From NCBI GenBank assembly GCA_014802345.1, contig JAAVCM010000027.1, positions 1 to 64,000 of the forward strand: 64,000 bases of DNA, read 5' to 3'. The notes beneath the pieces are model-generated. The model did not search any database. It saw nothing but the letters and a program-made list of their open reading frames with translations, and was not told where the DNA came from. This DNA comes from Bacteroides sp. (GTDB taxonomy: Bacteria; Bacteroidota; Bacteroidia; Bacteroidales; Muribaculaceae). The translations under genes were made by a program, and so were the position numbers. The first letter of the stretch is position 1, and every line of letters starts with the position of its first letter. Shown in pieces: positions 1-7,765 of the stretch.

Positions 1-189
1 GTGGCGCGTATGCCGTATGGAATAGTGTATAAAAACGACCTGCCCGACCATTGGCCAAACTATTCAAAATTCACCCATACACCATTCGGAAACTATAACC
101 ATACACTATTTAATCCGAAAACTATCCACTATTTAATCCGAAAGCCGTACACTATTTCATCCGGCATACGCGCCACGGCGCGTCCCTAC
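1..189. repeat. Inverted-end repeat element, copy 1 (left end cut by window)
   Basis: This non-coding element matches copy 2 almost base for base over its first 110 nt or so, and continues to the shared right end CATACGCGCCACGGCGCG followed by TCCCTAC. The interior holds about three imperfect units of roughly 23 nt built on TACACTATTTAATCCGAAA. The left terminal 13 nt seen in copy 2 lie before the window. The 77-aa ORF in the track is only a translation of this repeat. Copies 1 and 2 have the same orientation and bracket a 3.7-kb segment. Confidence 0.85.
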
Positions 190-228
190 AACCCGGAATT
201 TTTTTGGATTTTGCAAAAGGACGAAAAT

Positions 229-1086
229 CTATAAATCCTTCTCGACAGGGTTATAGAACACACGGCGTTTGCCGGTTATAAGCGGGGAGCCGTCAGGTTT
301 GGTCGGAGCAAGTGGAGAACCATTCATAAACGAGCTAGGATTACTCTTATATTCATAAAGCATCTTGTTAAAAGTTTTTCGGTCTGTCGGAATCAATAGG
401 GATCTTATCTTATATCCGAAATTATTGTCACTTTTCCTTACCTGCATTGCCTCGAAGATATGCTCCTTGTCGGAATCCTCAATTTTAAGTATCAATCCCG
501 GAAGCCCTCCGAATTTCAGCGGGCCGTTATCGATGGGAATGTCCTCGGCATACCATGCGTTCCACGTCCGTCCTCGGAACTCCGCCGTCGCTTTCTTGCA
601 TTTGTGTCCGCAGACTTCATCCGTCTCGTCGGTAAACTGCCAGTCAAATGTCGGTAGCTCCTCGTCATAGGCATACGTTTCACCAAAAATACTCTCGAAA
701 TGCCTTAACTTCCCTTCATCAAAATTTTTAATTGTTTCAGTCAACCGGGAGCGACCTATTTTCTTTCCTAGTTTTTCAAATTCATCGACTGTAATTCCGG
801 TTGGATAATCAGCCTTAATTATAGAATCTCGCAAATAATTATTATAGTCTCCGTATCTGCTTGCCTTACGACCAATCTCAAGAATTTCGTCCTCTATTCT
901 TGTTTCATCGCAATAGGGGTCATAGATACAATGTTCATAGACACACTCCATAAAGCTCTTATCCACTGTCTGATATTTTCCAAGACGTGCCAAACGTGAC
1001 CCTCCTGCCACATTGTCCGATAAGGACTGCGCGGAAAGAGTCTCTAAGAAAATGATAAAAAATAATATGATATTTATAATTCTCAT
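229..1086 (-). CDS. GLPGLI family secreted protein
   Basis: The 285-aa product has an N-terminal signal peptide (MRIINIILFFIIFLETLSAQ). The family signature GLPGLI sits at about residues 194-199, in the usual context of a WNAWYAEDIPI stretch and a preceding Cys pair (VCGHKC). A second Cys cluster (CVYEHCIYDPYC) lies near residue 50. The start was moved 24 nt inside the track ORF so that the signal peptide begins at the N-terminus. GLPGLI proteins are common in Bacteroidetes, are exported, and have no established biochemical role; some sit near TonB-dependent receptors, but none is seen here. It is the last gene of a minus-strand AT-rich patch and ends 39 nt from repeat copy 1. Confidence 0.85.
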   Translation of the reverse strand: MRIINIILFFIIFLETLSAQSLSDNVAGGSRLARLGKYQTVDKSFMECVYEHCIYDPYCDETRIEDEILEIGRKASRYGDYNNYLRDSIIKADYPTGITVDEFEKLGKKIGRSRLTETIKNFDEGKLRHFESIFGETYAYDEELPTFDWQFTDETDEVCGHKCKKATAEFRGRTWNAWYAEDIPIDNGPLKFGGLPGLILKIEDSDKEHIFEAMQVRKSDNNFGYKIRSLLIPTDRKTFNKMLYEYKSNPSSFMNGSPLAPTKPDGSPLITGKRRVFYNPVEKDL

Positions 1087-1204
1087 ATCAAGGAAATTTA
1101 AAGCATCCATAGTGAAAAGTATACTGTGGATGCTTTGGTGTATAATTCTAGTACTAAGAATAGCTGCTAACAGAATCTAAGCCTATATTATTATATCTTT
1201 ATGG

Positions 1205-1396
1205 CTATTTTGGACCGCAGAGATATTCATCTATTTCTGCAAAATATTCGTCGGCATCCTTCTCATCCTCAAATGCCTCCTTATCTACTGTTATAGTCTT
1301 TTCACCACACCATGCTGTGTATACAGCGTCTGCCATAGCTAATGGGGCAGAAACCGCAGCTACTACACATAGTACACTAACGATAATTTTTTTCAT
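1205..1396 (-). CDS. Small secreted acidic peptide, unknown
   Basis: The 63-aa product has a clear signal peptide ending near AMADA. The mature part is about 40 residues, strongly acidic (EDEKDADEYFAEIDE), with one Cys near each end (AWCGEKT and YLCGPK), so a disulfide loop is possible. I do not recognise the family. It lies between the GLPGLI and DUF3244 genes on the same strand and is AT-rich like them. The ATG after a poly-A-rich leader gives a standard signal sequence (MKKIIVSVLCVVAAVSAPLA), which supports a real gene despite its size. Confidence 0.6.
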   Translation of the reverse strand: MKKIIVSVLCVVAAVSAPLAMADAVYTAWCGEKTITVDKEAFEDEKDADEYFAEIDEYLCGPK

Positions 1397-1426
1397 TTTT
1401 ATAGGTTTTATTGTTAGAAATATGAA

Positions 1427-1449
1427 TATCTCTTATGACCTCTAAGAGA
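1427..1449 (-). other. Intergenic hairpin between small-peptide and DUF3244 genes
   Basis: An 8-bp perfect inverted repeat (ATCTCTTA, 7-nt loop, TAAGAGAT) lies just after the DUF3244 stop and before the 63-aa gene. There is no clear T-run, so it may be a weak terminator or a processing site. Confidence 0.3.
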
Positions 1450-1463
1450 TTTTATTTATAAAC

Positions 1464-1847
1464 TCAATAGGTTAAAGAACCATGAAAAATCTGATTGCCG
1501 TCCGTACGACATACAATATCATAGTTGCCGGAGGGTAGAACGGGTATTGTGGTTCGGGGATTCTCCCGCGTCACAATTCCTTCCCACAGAGTATTCTCGT
1601 TCTTATTCAGACTGACTTCCAAGAACAGAACGTCGGAAGGCACTGCGAAGGAAATATGCCCTGCCGAATAACGACACTCTATGAATATGCGCGATGGCAT
1701 ACGAGCACCAGGTTTATTTTTGGGAGTCAGTATAACTGTGGATGTATCGTCTGCATCAACAGCATCGTCATCCCCAGCTCTCACACCTACGAAGGAGAAT
1801 AGCAGGATAAATGCTAAAAGCAATGTTCTGAATAGTGAGTGTTTCAT
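1464..1847 (-). CDS. DUF3244 domain-containing exported protein
   Basis: The 127-aa product has a signal peptide (LLLAFILLFSFVGVRAG) and an acidic linker (DDDAVDADD). A compact beta-sandwich-like domain follows, with the family pattern IECRYSAGHISFAVPS, then LWEGIVTRENPRTTIPVL, then GNYDIVCRTDGNQIFHGSL. DUF3244 proteins are small Bacteroidetes envelope proteins of unknown role. A matching promoter lies just upstream. It is transcribed toward the 63-aa and GLPGLI genes, so the three may share a transcript. Confidence 0.8.
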   Translation of the reverse strand: MKHSLFRTLLLAFILLFSFVGVRAGDDDAVDADDTSTVILTPKNKPGARMPSRIFIECRYSAGHISFAVPSDVLFLEVSLNKNENTLWEGIVTRENPRTTIPVLPSGNYDIVCRTDGNQIFHGSLTY

Positions 1848-1872
1848 TTGGCTTTTTCGATTTAAGTTGCTG

Positions 1873-1904
1873 CAAAGATATGGACTACAAACTGCAAAAC
1901 CAAA
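1873..1904 (-). promoter_or_regulatory. Bacteroidetes-type promoter for the DUF3244 gene
   Basis: On the minus strand the -7 motif TATCTTTG is at 1880-1873 and TTTG is at 1904-1901. The spacing is 20 nt, which fits the Bacteroidetes primary sigma consensus. Confidence 0.6.
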
Positions 1905-2088
1905 TTTTCAGGAAAAATTTTATTAGTCAAAATTTTTGTAATAAATTAATATACAGATAGTTACAAAACAACTAATTCCGCATTTTTAGTCACATTTCAT
2001 ACCTTCACACAAATAGCTATAAATCAACGGTTTAACGAAATCAAATAATTGCTCTAAAAAGTCAATTGACTAAATATTTTCCAAGTCA

Positions 2089-3801
2089 TTAAGGCATAAC
2101 CTCGAGATATAATTCACGATTAGTACCGTTGAACCCTCTGAATTTCTCTTTGAGCCGCTTACGATGATTGTAGATGAACATCTTGTCATCATCTTTTTTC
2201 AACACCAGAGCTATCGTAGGTATGGAGAATCCCAGACGTGACAACAAGAATATTTGGTAGTCTACCTCCTTCAGTTTCGGGAAATCAGTGCGGAGTTTCG
2301 TCATGATTCCGCCATAACGGTAATCGGCATAATCCTCCAACTCGCCCATCCTTTCGCTATCGGCAAACGTATCAATCAGCGAGCCGACACTATCCGAAAT
2401 CCGTTTTTGAGAAGTCTCAGTTGGATTTCGTCGGAAACTCCGGCAAAGAACATCAAATTCGCTGAAATATTTTTCGAGCAGACCCAACGACCGCCGTCCG
2501 TCTGTCGAATCCGATTCATCAGATTTGCGGTCGTTACTTTCAGTCCGGGAAAGAGCCTCGTCCAATTCCGAAGAAGTCTCGGCAAGCAGTCTGCGCAGTT
2601 CATCGCCCATAGTCAGATACTCGTCAATCAGCATCTGCTGACGCAGATAGCGACGGCGACCATATCTCCATCCTATAAATATTATGAGTAAGGCGAGGGT
2701 AACCACCGCGACAGCACGCAGATTTGCATTGCGCAAATCAATACTGCTCAACTCGGACTTGTAACGATGATAATCAGTCAGCGAACCAATCAGATTGCCT
2801 CGGCGCGACTCCTTCAAAGCCCTGTCAGTATCTCCGTTCATCCTCCGCATCATATCCAACGCCTGAGAAATGGAGTCGTGAGCCATGGACCACTGATATT
2901 GCAGCCAGTGACTAACATCCTCAGATAAATCACCCGATACCGCGAGACTCCCGACATCTCCGACGACATCATCAATCCTACGCAGACGCAGGCACATACC
3001 GTTATAAAAGGCTGAATCGGACACCTTCACTGTCGGGAGAGGAAGTATCTCACGGAAAACATCGCGGGCAGCTGCAAAGCTGTCTTTCGCCATATATCCC
3101 AGTCCAATAAGCTCCAATGCCTGCCGTCTCCATACATTGTCTCCGTAGACACTAGCCGTGTCGAGCAGCTCATGGCATATCTTCCGGGCTGTCGAGTAGT
3201 CCTCGTTAGCGTGGTAGGCGGCGGCAAGACTATAGATTCCGTTATGAATGAACGGTCGGCGGTCAGTCTGGCGGAAGTTATCCAACGCTATGCGGGCAAA
3301 CTCCATCTGCTCCTTTGCGCAATAGTTGTCCCCGTAAATTTCCGCAATTCTCCTCGCGGTCATTCCTATCCAGAAATTGTCGTCGAGGGCGCGGGCGAGT
3401 TCGTAGGCGCGGAAGGATGCAATCAGGCTCTCGGAGTAGGCCTTGCGGTAGTAGTCGACTCCGGCAAGGTAGTAGAGCGACTTCATCAGGCGGAGCTTGT
3501 CGGAGGAATTTTCGTAATATTCCACCGCCGGACGTATCAGCGAGTCGGAGGTCACGTCAACATAGTTCTTGTCAAGAGCCTGAGTCATCAGGAGGCCGTA
3601 GAGTGCGCGCCTGCCGGCGGAACCGAGGCTGCCGGGGGGAATGGATTGAAGAATCATCAGGGCAGAGTCGGGACGCGTGTCCATAAGCTCCTCGGCGGCC
3701 GCGAGGGAGCGTCGGGCCGGCTCTGAGGACGAACACGCCGCGAGGACGACGAGAACGAACATTGAGGCTATGTGTCTGAAGATTCTGGAAAATTTTGCCA
3801 T
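2089..3801 (-). CDS. Membrane-anchored TPR lipoprotein with C-terminal HTH (putative regulator)
   Basis: The 570-aa product has a lipoprotein signal with lipobox LAAC (Cys23). A helical TPR-like region covers about 30-350, one transmembrane helix lies at about 362-378 (LRAVAVVTLALLIIFIGW), and a short coiled coil follows. The C-terminal domain ends in a LuxR-like helix-turn-helix (LGFSIPTIALVLKKDDDKMF, then NHRKRLKEKF). This layout is common in Bacteroidales TPR regulators, which are thought to sense at the membrane and act on nearby genes. The track ORF starts at 3927 inside repeat copy 2; I chose the ATG at 3801 because it gives the signal peptide and lies 22-30 nt after a TAACTTTG motif. 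A lipidated N-terminus combined with an internal membrane helix is unusual and implies a two-sided topology. Its targets may be the small secreted-protein genes downstream (inference). Confidence 0.75.
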   Translation of the reverse strand: MAKFSRIFRHIASMFVLVVLAACSSSEPARRSLAAAEELMDTRPDSALMILQSIPPGSLGSAGRRALYGLLMTQALDKNYVDVTSDSLIRPAVEYYENSSDKLRLMKSLYYLAGVDYYRKAYSESLIASFRAYELARALDDNFWIGMTARRIAEIYGDNYCAKEQMEFARIALDNFRQTDRRPFIHNGIYSLAAAYHANEDYSTARKICHELLDTASVYGDNVWRRQALELIGLGYMAKDSFAAARDVFREILPLPTVKVSDSAFYNGMCLRLRRIDDVVGDVGSLAVSGDLSEDVSHWLQYQWSMAHDSISQALDMMRRMNGDTDRALKESRRGNLIGSLTDYHRYKSELSSIDLRNANLRAVAVVTLALLIIFIGWRYGRRRYLRQQMLIDEYLTMGDELRRLLAETSSELDEALSRTESNDRKSDESDSTDGRRSLGLLEKYFSEFDVLCRSFRRNPTETSQKRISDSVGSLIDTFADSERMGELEDYADYRYGGIMTKLRTDFPKLKEVDYQIFLLSRLGFSIPTIALVLKKDDDKMFIYNHRKRLKEKFRGFNGTNRELYLEVMP

Positions 3802-3830
3802 CTGCAACCTTACTGAATTTGATTCGCCCT

Positions 3831-3838
3831 CAAAGTTA
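3831..3838 (-). promoter_or_regulatory. Probable -7 element of the TPR-HTH regulator
   Basis: The minus strand reads TAACTTTG about 30 nt before the chosen ATG. No TTTG box is found at the right spacing. The -33 position would fall at about 3858-3861, immediately next to the end of repeat copy 2. Confidence 0.45.
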
Positions 3839-3863
3839 AGCATTTTCCCCGGATTTCCGGATA

Positions 3864-4094
3864 GTAGGGACGCGCCGTGGCGCGTATGCCGTATGGAATA
3901 GTGTATAAAAACGACCTGCCCGACCATTGGCCAAACTATTCAAAATTCACCCATACACCATTCGGAAACTATAACTATACACTATTTTATCGGAAAGCCA
4001 TACACTATTTCATCCGAAAGCCGTACACTATTTAAATTTAATCCGAAAGCCGTACACTATTTCATCCGGCATACGCGCCACGGCGCGTCCCTAC
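3864..4094. repeat. Inverted-end repeat element, copy 2 (complete)
   Basis: This 231-nt element starts GTAGGGACGCGCCGTGGCGC and ends with the exact reverse complement. The inverted ends extend about 42 nt with a few mismatches, up to the AATAGTGTA block. Inside are a non-repetitive stretch (TGCCCGACCATTGGCCAAAC) and about four tandem units of roughly 23 nt (TACACTATTTAATCCGAAAGCCG), one more than copy 1. No transposase is encoded. It has the shape of a MITE or REP-type non-autonomous element. Confidence 0.85.
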
Positions 4095-4173
4095 AAGCAG
4101 ACTATTATCCGGCGCGTCCCTACGAGCAGACTATTATCAGGCGCGGCCATACAAGTATCCGGCGCGGCCATAC
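4095..4173. repeat. Degenerate tandem end-fragments trailing repeat copy 2
   Basis: Three further partial right ends follow copy 2: GGCGCGTCCCTAC, then GGCGCGGCCATAC twice. The first two are preceded by the same spacer GCAGACTATTATC. They look like serially duplicated or eroded element ends. Nothing else is seen between here and the next gene apart from a TATATTTG motif at 4239-4246, a possible -7 element without a good -33 partner. Confidence 0.65.
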
Positions 4174-4284
4174 GTCACTGCAATCCATCCAAACTTTAAA
4201 ATTTGGTTAAAACCTACGCGACGTGTGGATTTTTGAACTATATTTGCGGAAAACTATACTTCAACGTCCCCTTAACTGATTATT

Positions 4285-5163
4285 ATGAAACTACGGTTCT
4301 CTCCACGCGCTCTACTTGCCATGTTCTGTATGGCAATCATCTCAGCCTCAGCTTCGGCACAGACCGAGGCTCCGGATACCACCGCCGTAAGACAACTGCC
4401 CGAAACCGTGACAGGGATAGCCACGGAAAAGCCGGATATATCCGGCACCACCGCAGGGGGCATCGGCAATTCTACATCCGGAAATGACCCGACGATGCTA
4501 CACGACACGCCAATATCGACCCGACAACTTCCGCTGAATCTTTCGCAGAGCTATCCCGCCGCGCTGCTGCCGTTCACCGTGAGCGTCCCTACCGACGGAC
4601 GCATATTCCACTGGAACAGCGGAGGAATTTTCGGCAACGTCAGCTCCGCGTCAATGCCGGGTATGATGGGTGTGGAGAGGGGTGGCCTGACATTGATCCA
4701 GCAGGCGGGACGCTTCACCTTCACTGCCTACGGCGAGGCGGTGAAGTATGGCTACTACGGCGGATTGCAGACGTCGCTCGGCTTCGGAGGCTCGGTGGGC
4801 TACCGCGTCAGTGACCGTGTCAGTGTCACGCTGTTCGGCAGCTACTACACCCGCCTCAACGCAGGGATGACCCCGGGGATGATGGGCTACACGTCCATCC
4901 CGAACTTCGGGGGCTATGTCGACTATCGCTTCGCCGACCGCTGGGGCGTGAAGGTAGGAGGTCAGGCCTACCGCTCGGACGTGACCAACCGCATCGAGGC
5001 GCAGCCGATGGTCATCCCCTACTTCAAACTCTCGAAAAGCGCAGAAATCGGTGTCGATGTCGGCGGGATGCTCTATCAGATCATCCGCTCGAACTCCTCG
5101 CACGGGCAGCCGATGAATCCCACCATCGCCCCTCCGCGTCCGGGTCCACCCCCCGTCAGATAG
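4285..5163 (+). CDS. Exported outer-membrane beta-barrel-like protein, unknown
   Basis: The 292-aa product has a signal peptide (ending ASASAQ) and a Thr/Gly-rich linker to about residue 75. A region of amphipathic Gly/aromatic strands follows (GRFTFTAYGEAVKYGYYGG, SLGFGGSVGYRVSDRVSVTL, WGVKVGGQAYRSD), typical of a small outer-membrane barrel. It ends in a short Pro-rich tail (PPRPGPPPVR). Met/Gly pairs (MPGMMG, MTPGMMG) recur. I cannot name a family. It is a single gene before parE. Confidence 0.6.
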   Translation: MKLRFSPRALLAMFCMAIISASASAQTEAPDTTAVRQLPETVTGIATEKPDISGTTAGGIGNSTSGNDPTMLHDTPISTRQLPLNLSQSYPAALLPFTVSVPTDGRIFHWNSGGIFGNVSSASMPGMMGVERGGLTLIQQAGRFTFTAYGEAVKYGYYGGLQTSLGFGGSVGYRVSDRVSVTLFGSYYTRLNAGMTPGMMGYTSIPNFGGYVDYRFADRWGVKVGGQAYRSDVTNRIEAQPMVIPYFKLSKSAEIGVDVGGMLYQIIRSNSSHGQPMNPTIAPPRPGPPPVR

Positions 5164-5226
5164 CTGTCGGCACCCTCCGTGAGGCGGTTTTTTCAGGATT
5201 TACGGAAATTTCTGCCGATTTTTTCG

Positions 5227-5234
5227 TAAATTTG
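5227..5234 (+). promoter_or_regulatory. Probable -7 element for the parE operon
   Basis: TAAATTTG lies about 40 nt before the parE ATG and fits TAnnTTTG. The -33 region (TTTACGG) is a poor match. Confidence 0.45.
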
Positions 5235-5275
5235 CCTCACAAGATGAAAAATTCTACCATAGCCGACTGATCAAT

Positions 5276-7261
5276 ATGATAAACCACGACGATATAGCCT
5301 CTGACAACGTTGAATTCATCGCTGAAAGCGGTGGCAACGGTACGGACAACGAGAAGACAACCGAAACGCAGATTGCCGCCGATTACAGCGAAGACGACAT
5401 CAAGACCCTCGACTGGAAGGAACATATCCGCCGCCGTCCCGGTATGTATATCGGCAAACTCGGCGACGGCTCCAATTACGACGACGGCATCTATGTCCTC
5501 ATCAAGGAGGTGCTTGACAATGCCATCGACGAGTACATGATGGGCTTCGGCAAGCAGATTACGGTCGATGTGACCGAGGGGACCGTCACCGTCCGCGACT
5601 TCGGCCGAGGTGTCCCCTTAGGGAAGGTGGTCGACGTATCCTCGCGTATGAATACCGGCGGAAAGTATGACTCCAAGGCGTTCAAGAAGTCTGTGGGTCT
5701 CAACGGCGTGGGCATCAAGGCGGTCAACGCACTCTCAACGGAGTTTTTCATCTCCAGCGTGCGCGACGGACAGAAGAAAAGCGTGCTTTACTCCTGCGGC
5801 GACATCGTCGAGGAGAGCGACATCGAGCCGACCGATGAGCCTAACGGCACACTGGTCCGCTTCACTCCCGATGCTTCGATTTTCCGCGACTATGCCTACC
5901 GCGACGACTTCATCGTCCCTCTGCTGAAAAACTACACCTTCCTCAACACCGGTCTGGCAATCATCTTCAACGGCAAGCGCTACATCTCGCGCAACGGTCT
6001 GCTCGATCTGCTCAAAGACACGATGACTACCGAGCCGCTCTATATGCCTATCCATTTGAAAGGCGACGACATCGAGGTGGCCATCACCCACGCCAACCAG
6101 CGCGGCGAGGAATACTATTCGTTTGTCAACGGACAGCACACCACTCAGGGCGGCACACACCTCACGGCGTTCAAGGAAGCCGTCTCGCGCACCATCAAGG
6201 AGTATTTCAAGAAGGATTTCGACTACTCCGACATCCGCAACGGCATGATTGCCGCCGTATCCATCAAGGTCGAGGAGCCGGTGTTCGAGTCGCAGACCAA
6301 GACCAAGCTCGGAAGCCGCGACATGGGTCCCGATGGGCCGACGGTAGCCAAGTTCATCGGTGATTTCATAAAGACCGAACTTGACAACTATCTACACCGC
6401 AACACCGACATAGCCGACGTAATCCTCAAGAAAGTGCAGGAAAGCGAGCGCGACCGCAAGGCAATGGCGGGAATCACCAAACTTGCCCGCGAGAAGCAGA
6501 AGAAAGCCAACCTCCACAACAAAAAGCTCCTTGACTGCCGCGTGCATCTCAACGACATCCGTGGCGACGAGGAGAAGAAGCTCGCCTCCTCGATATTCAT
6601 CACCGAGGGTGACTCGGCAGCCGGCTCAATCACCAAAATCCGCGACGTCTGGACTCAGGCGGTCTTCTCGCTCCGCGGAAAGCCCAAGAACTCCTACGGT
6701 GTCCCGGCTAAAATCCTCTATGAAAACGAGGAGTTCAATCTGCTCCAAGCCGCCCTCAACATCGAGGAGGGTATCGACGGACTGCGCTACAACAAGGTCA
6801 TCATCGCTACGGATGCCGACGTGGACGGTATGCACATCCGTCTGCTCCTGCTGACCTTCTTCCTCCAATTCTTCCCCGATATGATTAAGAAAGGCCATCT
6901 CTACGTGTTGCAGACACCCCTCTTCCGTGTCCGCAACCACAAGACGACCAAACGCGGGACGCGCGGGACGGCATCGGCCTCCGACGAGACATACTATTGC
7001 TACACCGACGAGGAGCGCATAGCCGCCATCGAAAAGCTCGGGGCTAACGCTGAAATCACCCGATTCAAAGGTCTCGGTGAAATCTCCCCCGAGGAGTTCC
7101 GCGGCTTCATCGGTCCTGATATGCGCCTCGACCGTGTGACGCTCCGCAAGGAGGACGCCGTGGCCGAACTGCTCGAATTCTACATGGGCAAGAACACGAT
7201 GGAGCGTCAGAACTTCATCATTGACAACCTCGTGGTCGAGGACGATTCGGAGATAGGCTAA
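5276..7261 (+). CDS. parE: DNA topoisomerase IV subunit B (ParE-type)
   Basis: The 661-aa product is the ATPase/TOPRIM subunit of a type IIA topoisomerase that decatenates and relaxes DNA together with ParC. The GHKL ATPase domain shows the N-box [10 protein letters not shown]-like [10 protein letters not shown], then [10 protein letters not shown] and [14 protein letters not shown]. The TOPRIM domain has EGDSAAG near residue 443 and DADVDG near 513. About 40 acidic residues precede the conserved RRRPGMYIG. Length and the start of the parE-coaD-S41 gene order fit the ParE of Bacteroidales rather than GyrB. ParC is not in the window. coaD follows after 19 nt. Confidence 0.92.
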   Translation: MINHDDIASDNVEFIAESGGNGTDNEKTTETQIAADYSEDDIKTLDWKEHIRRRPGMYIGKLGDGSNYDDGIYVLIKEVLDNAIDEYMMGFGKQITVDVTEGTVTVRDFGRGVPLGKVVDVSSRMNTGGKYDSKAFKKSVGLNGVGIKAVNALSTEFFISSVRDGQKKSVLYSCGDIVEESDIEPTDEPNGTLVRFTPDASIFRDYAYRDDFIVPLLKNYTFLNTGLAIIFNGKRYISRNGLLDLLKDTMTTEPLYMPIHLKGDDIEVAITHANQRGEEYYSFVNGQHTTQGGTHLTAFKEAVSRTIKEYFKKDFDYSDIRNGMIAAVSIKVEEPVFESQTKTKLGSRDMGPDGPTVAKFIGDFIKTELDNYLHRNTDIADVILKKVQESERDRKAMAGITKLAREKQKKANLHNKKLLDCRVHLNDIRGDEEKKLASSIFITEGDSAAGSITKIRDVWTQAVFSLRGKPKNSYGVPAKILYENEEFNLLQAALNIEEGIDGLRYNKVIIATDADVDGMHIRLLLLTFFLQFFPDMIKKGHLYVLQTPLFRVRNHKTTKRGTRGTASASDETYYCYTDEERIAAIEKLGANAEITRFKGLGEISPEEFRGFIGPDMRLDRVTLRKEDAVAELLEFYMGKNTMERQNFIIDNLVVEDDSEIG

Positions 7262-7280
7262 TACAGTCCGTACACACACT

Positions 7281-7724
7281 ATGAACACCATCCTGTTTCC
7301 CGGCTCTTTCAATCCATTCACGAAAGGCCATCAGTCGCTCGTCGATCGTGTCATCCCCCTCTTTGACCGCGTCGTGATAGCCATCGGTGTCAATTCAGCC
7401 AAACACACGGCAGCCGCCGTCGACTCCCGCATAGCCGCCGTCAGTGAGCTTTACAGCAACGAACCGAAAGTGAAGGTGACCTCCTACGAGGGACTGACAG
7501 TCGATGCCTGCCGCCGCGAAGGGGCGCGCTGGATGCTGCGCGGAGTGCGCTCGGTCACGGATTTTGAATATGAGCGCAACCTCGCCGACATCAACCGCCG
7601 CATATCGGGCATCGAGACCCTGCTCCTGTTCACACTCCCGGAATATGCTGCCATATCCTCGTCAGTTGTGCGCGAACTGGAATCATACGGCCACGACGTC
7701 AGTGAATTTCTTCCGAGCCGTTGA
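7281..7724 (+). CDS. coaD: Phosphopantetheine adenylyltransferase
   Basis: The 147-aa product performs the fourth step of coenzyme A synthesis, forming dephospho-CoA from 4'-phosphopantetheine and ATP in the cytoplasm. The nucleotidyltransferase motif PGSFNPFTKGH places T/HxGH at residues 14-17. The downstream elements WMLRGVRSVTDFEYERNLA and SSSVVRELESYGHDVSEFLP are characteristic of CoaD. It is slightly shorter than the usual 155-160 aa but complete. It lies between parE and the S41 protease, probably in one operon. Confidence 0.95.
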   Translation: MNTILFPGSFNPFTKGHQSLVDRVIPLFDRVVIAIGVNSAKHTAAAVDSRIAAVSELYSNEPKVKVTSYEGLTVDACRREGARWMLRGVRSVTDFEYERNLADINRRISGIETLLLFTLPEYAAISSSVVRELESYGHDVSEFLPSR

Positions 7725-7765
7725 AGTAATCAATCAGAAACACCACACAATTCAAAAAACCTATA

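Noticed and set aside
1-234. 77-aa ORF at the window start
   Set aside because: It is a translation of the repeat element; copy 2 carries the same sequence with indels that break any frame.
3802-3927. N-terminal extension of the TPR-HTH gene
   Set aside because: It runs into repeat copy 2 and lies upstream of the -7 motif; the ATG at 3801 begins a proper lipoprotein signal.
1-4173. CRISPR-like array in the 23-nt units
   Set aside because: Units are directly adjacent without unique spacers, imperfect and only three or four in number; no cas genes are present.
5276-7261. GyrB instead of ParE
   Set aside because: Length, the insertion pattern and the parE-coaD-S41 gene order favour ParE; a whole-genome check for a second copy would settle it.
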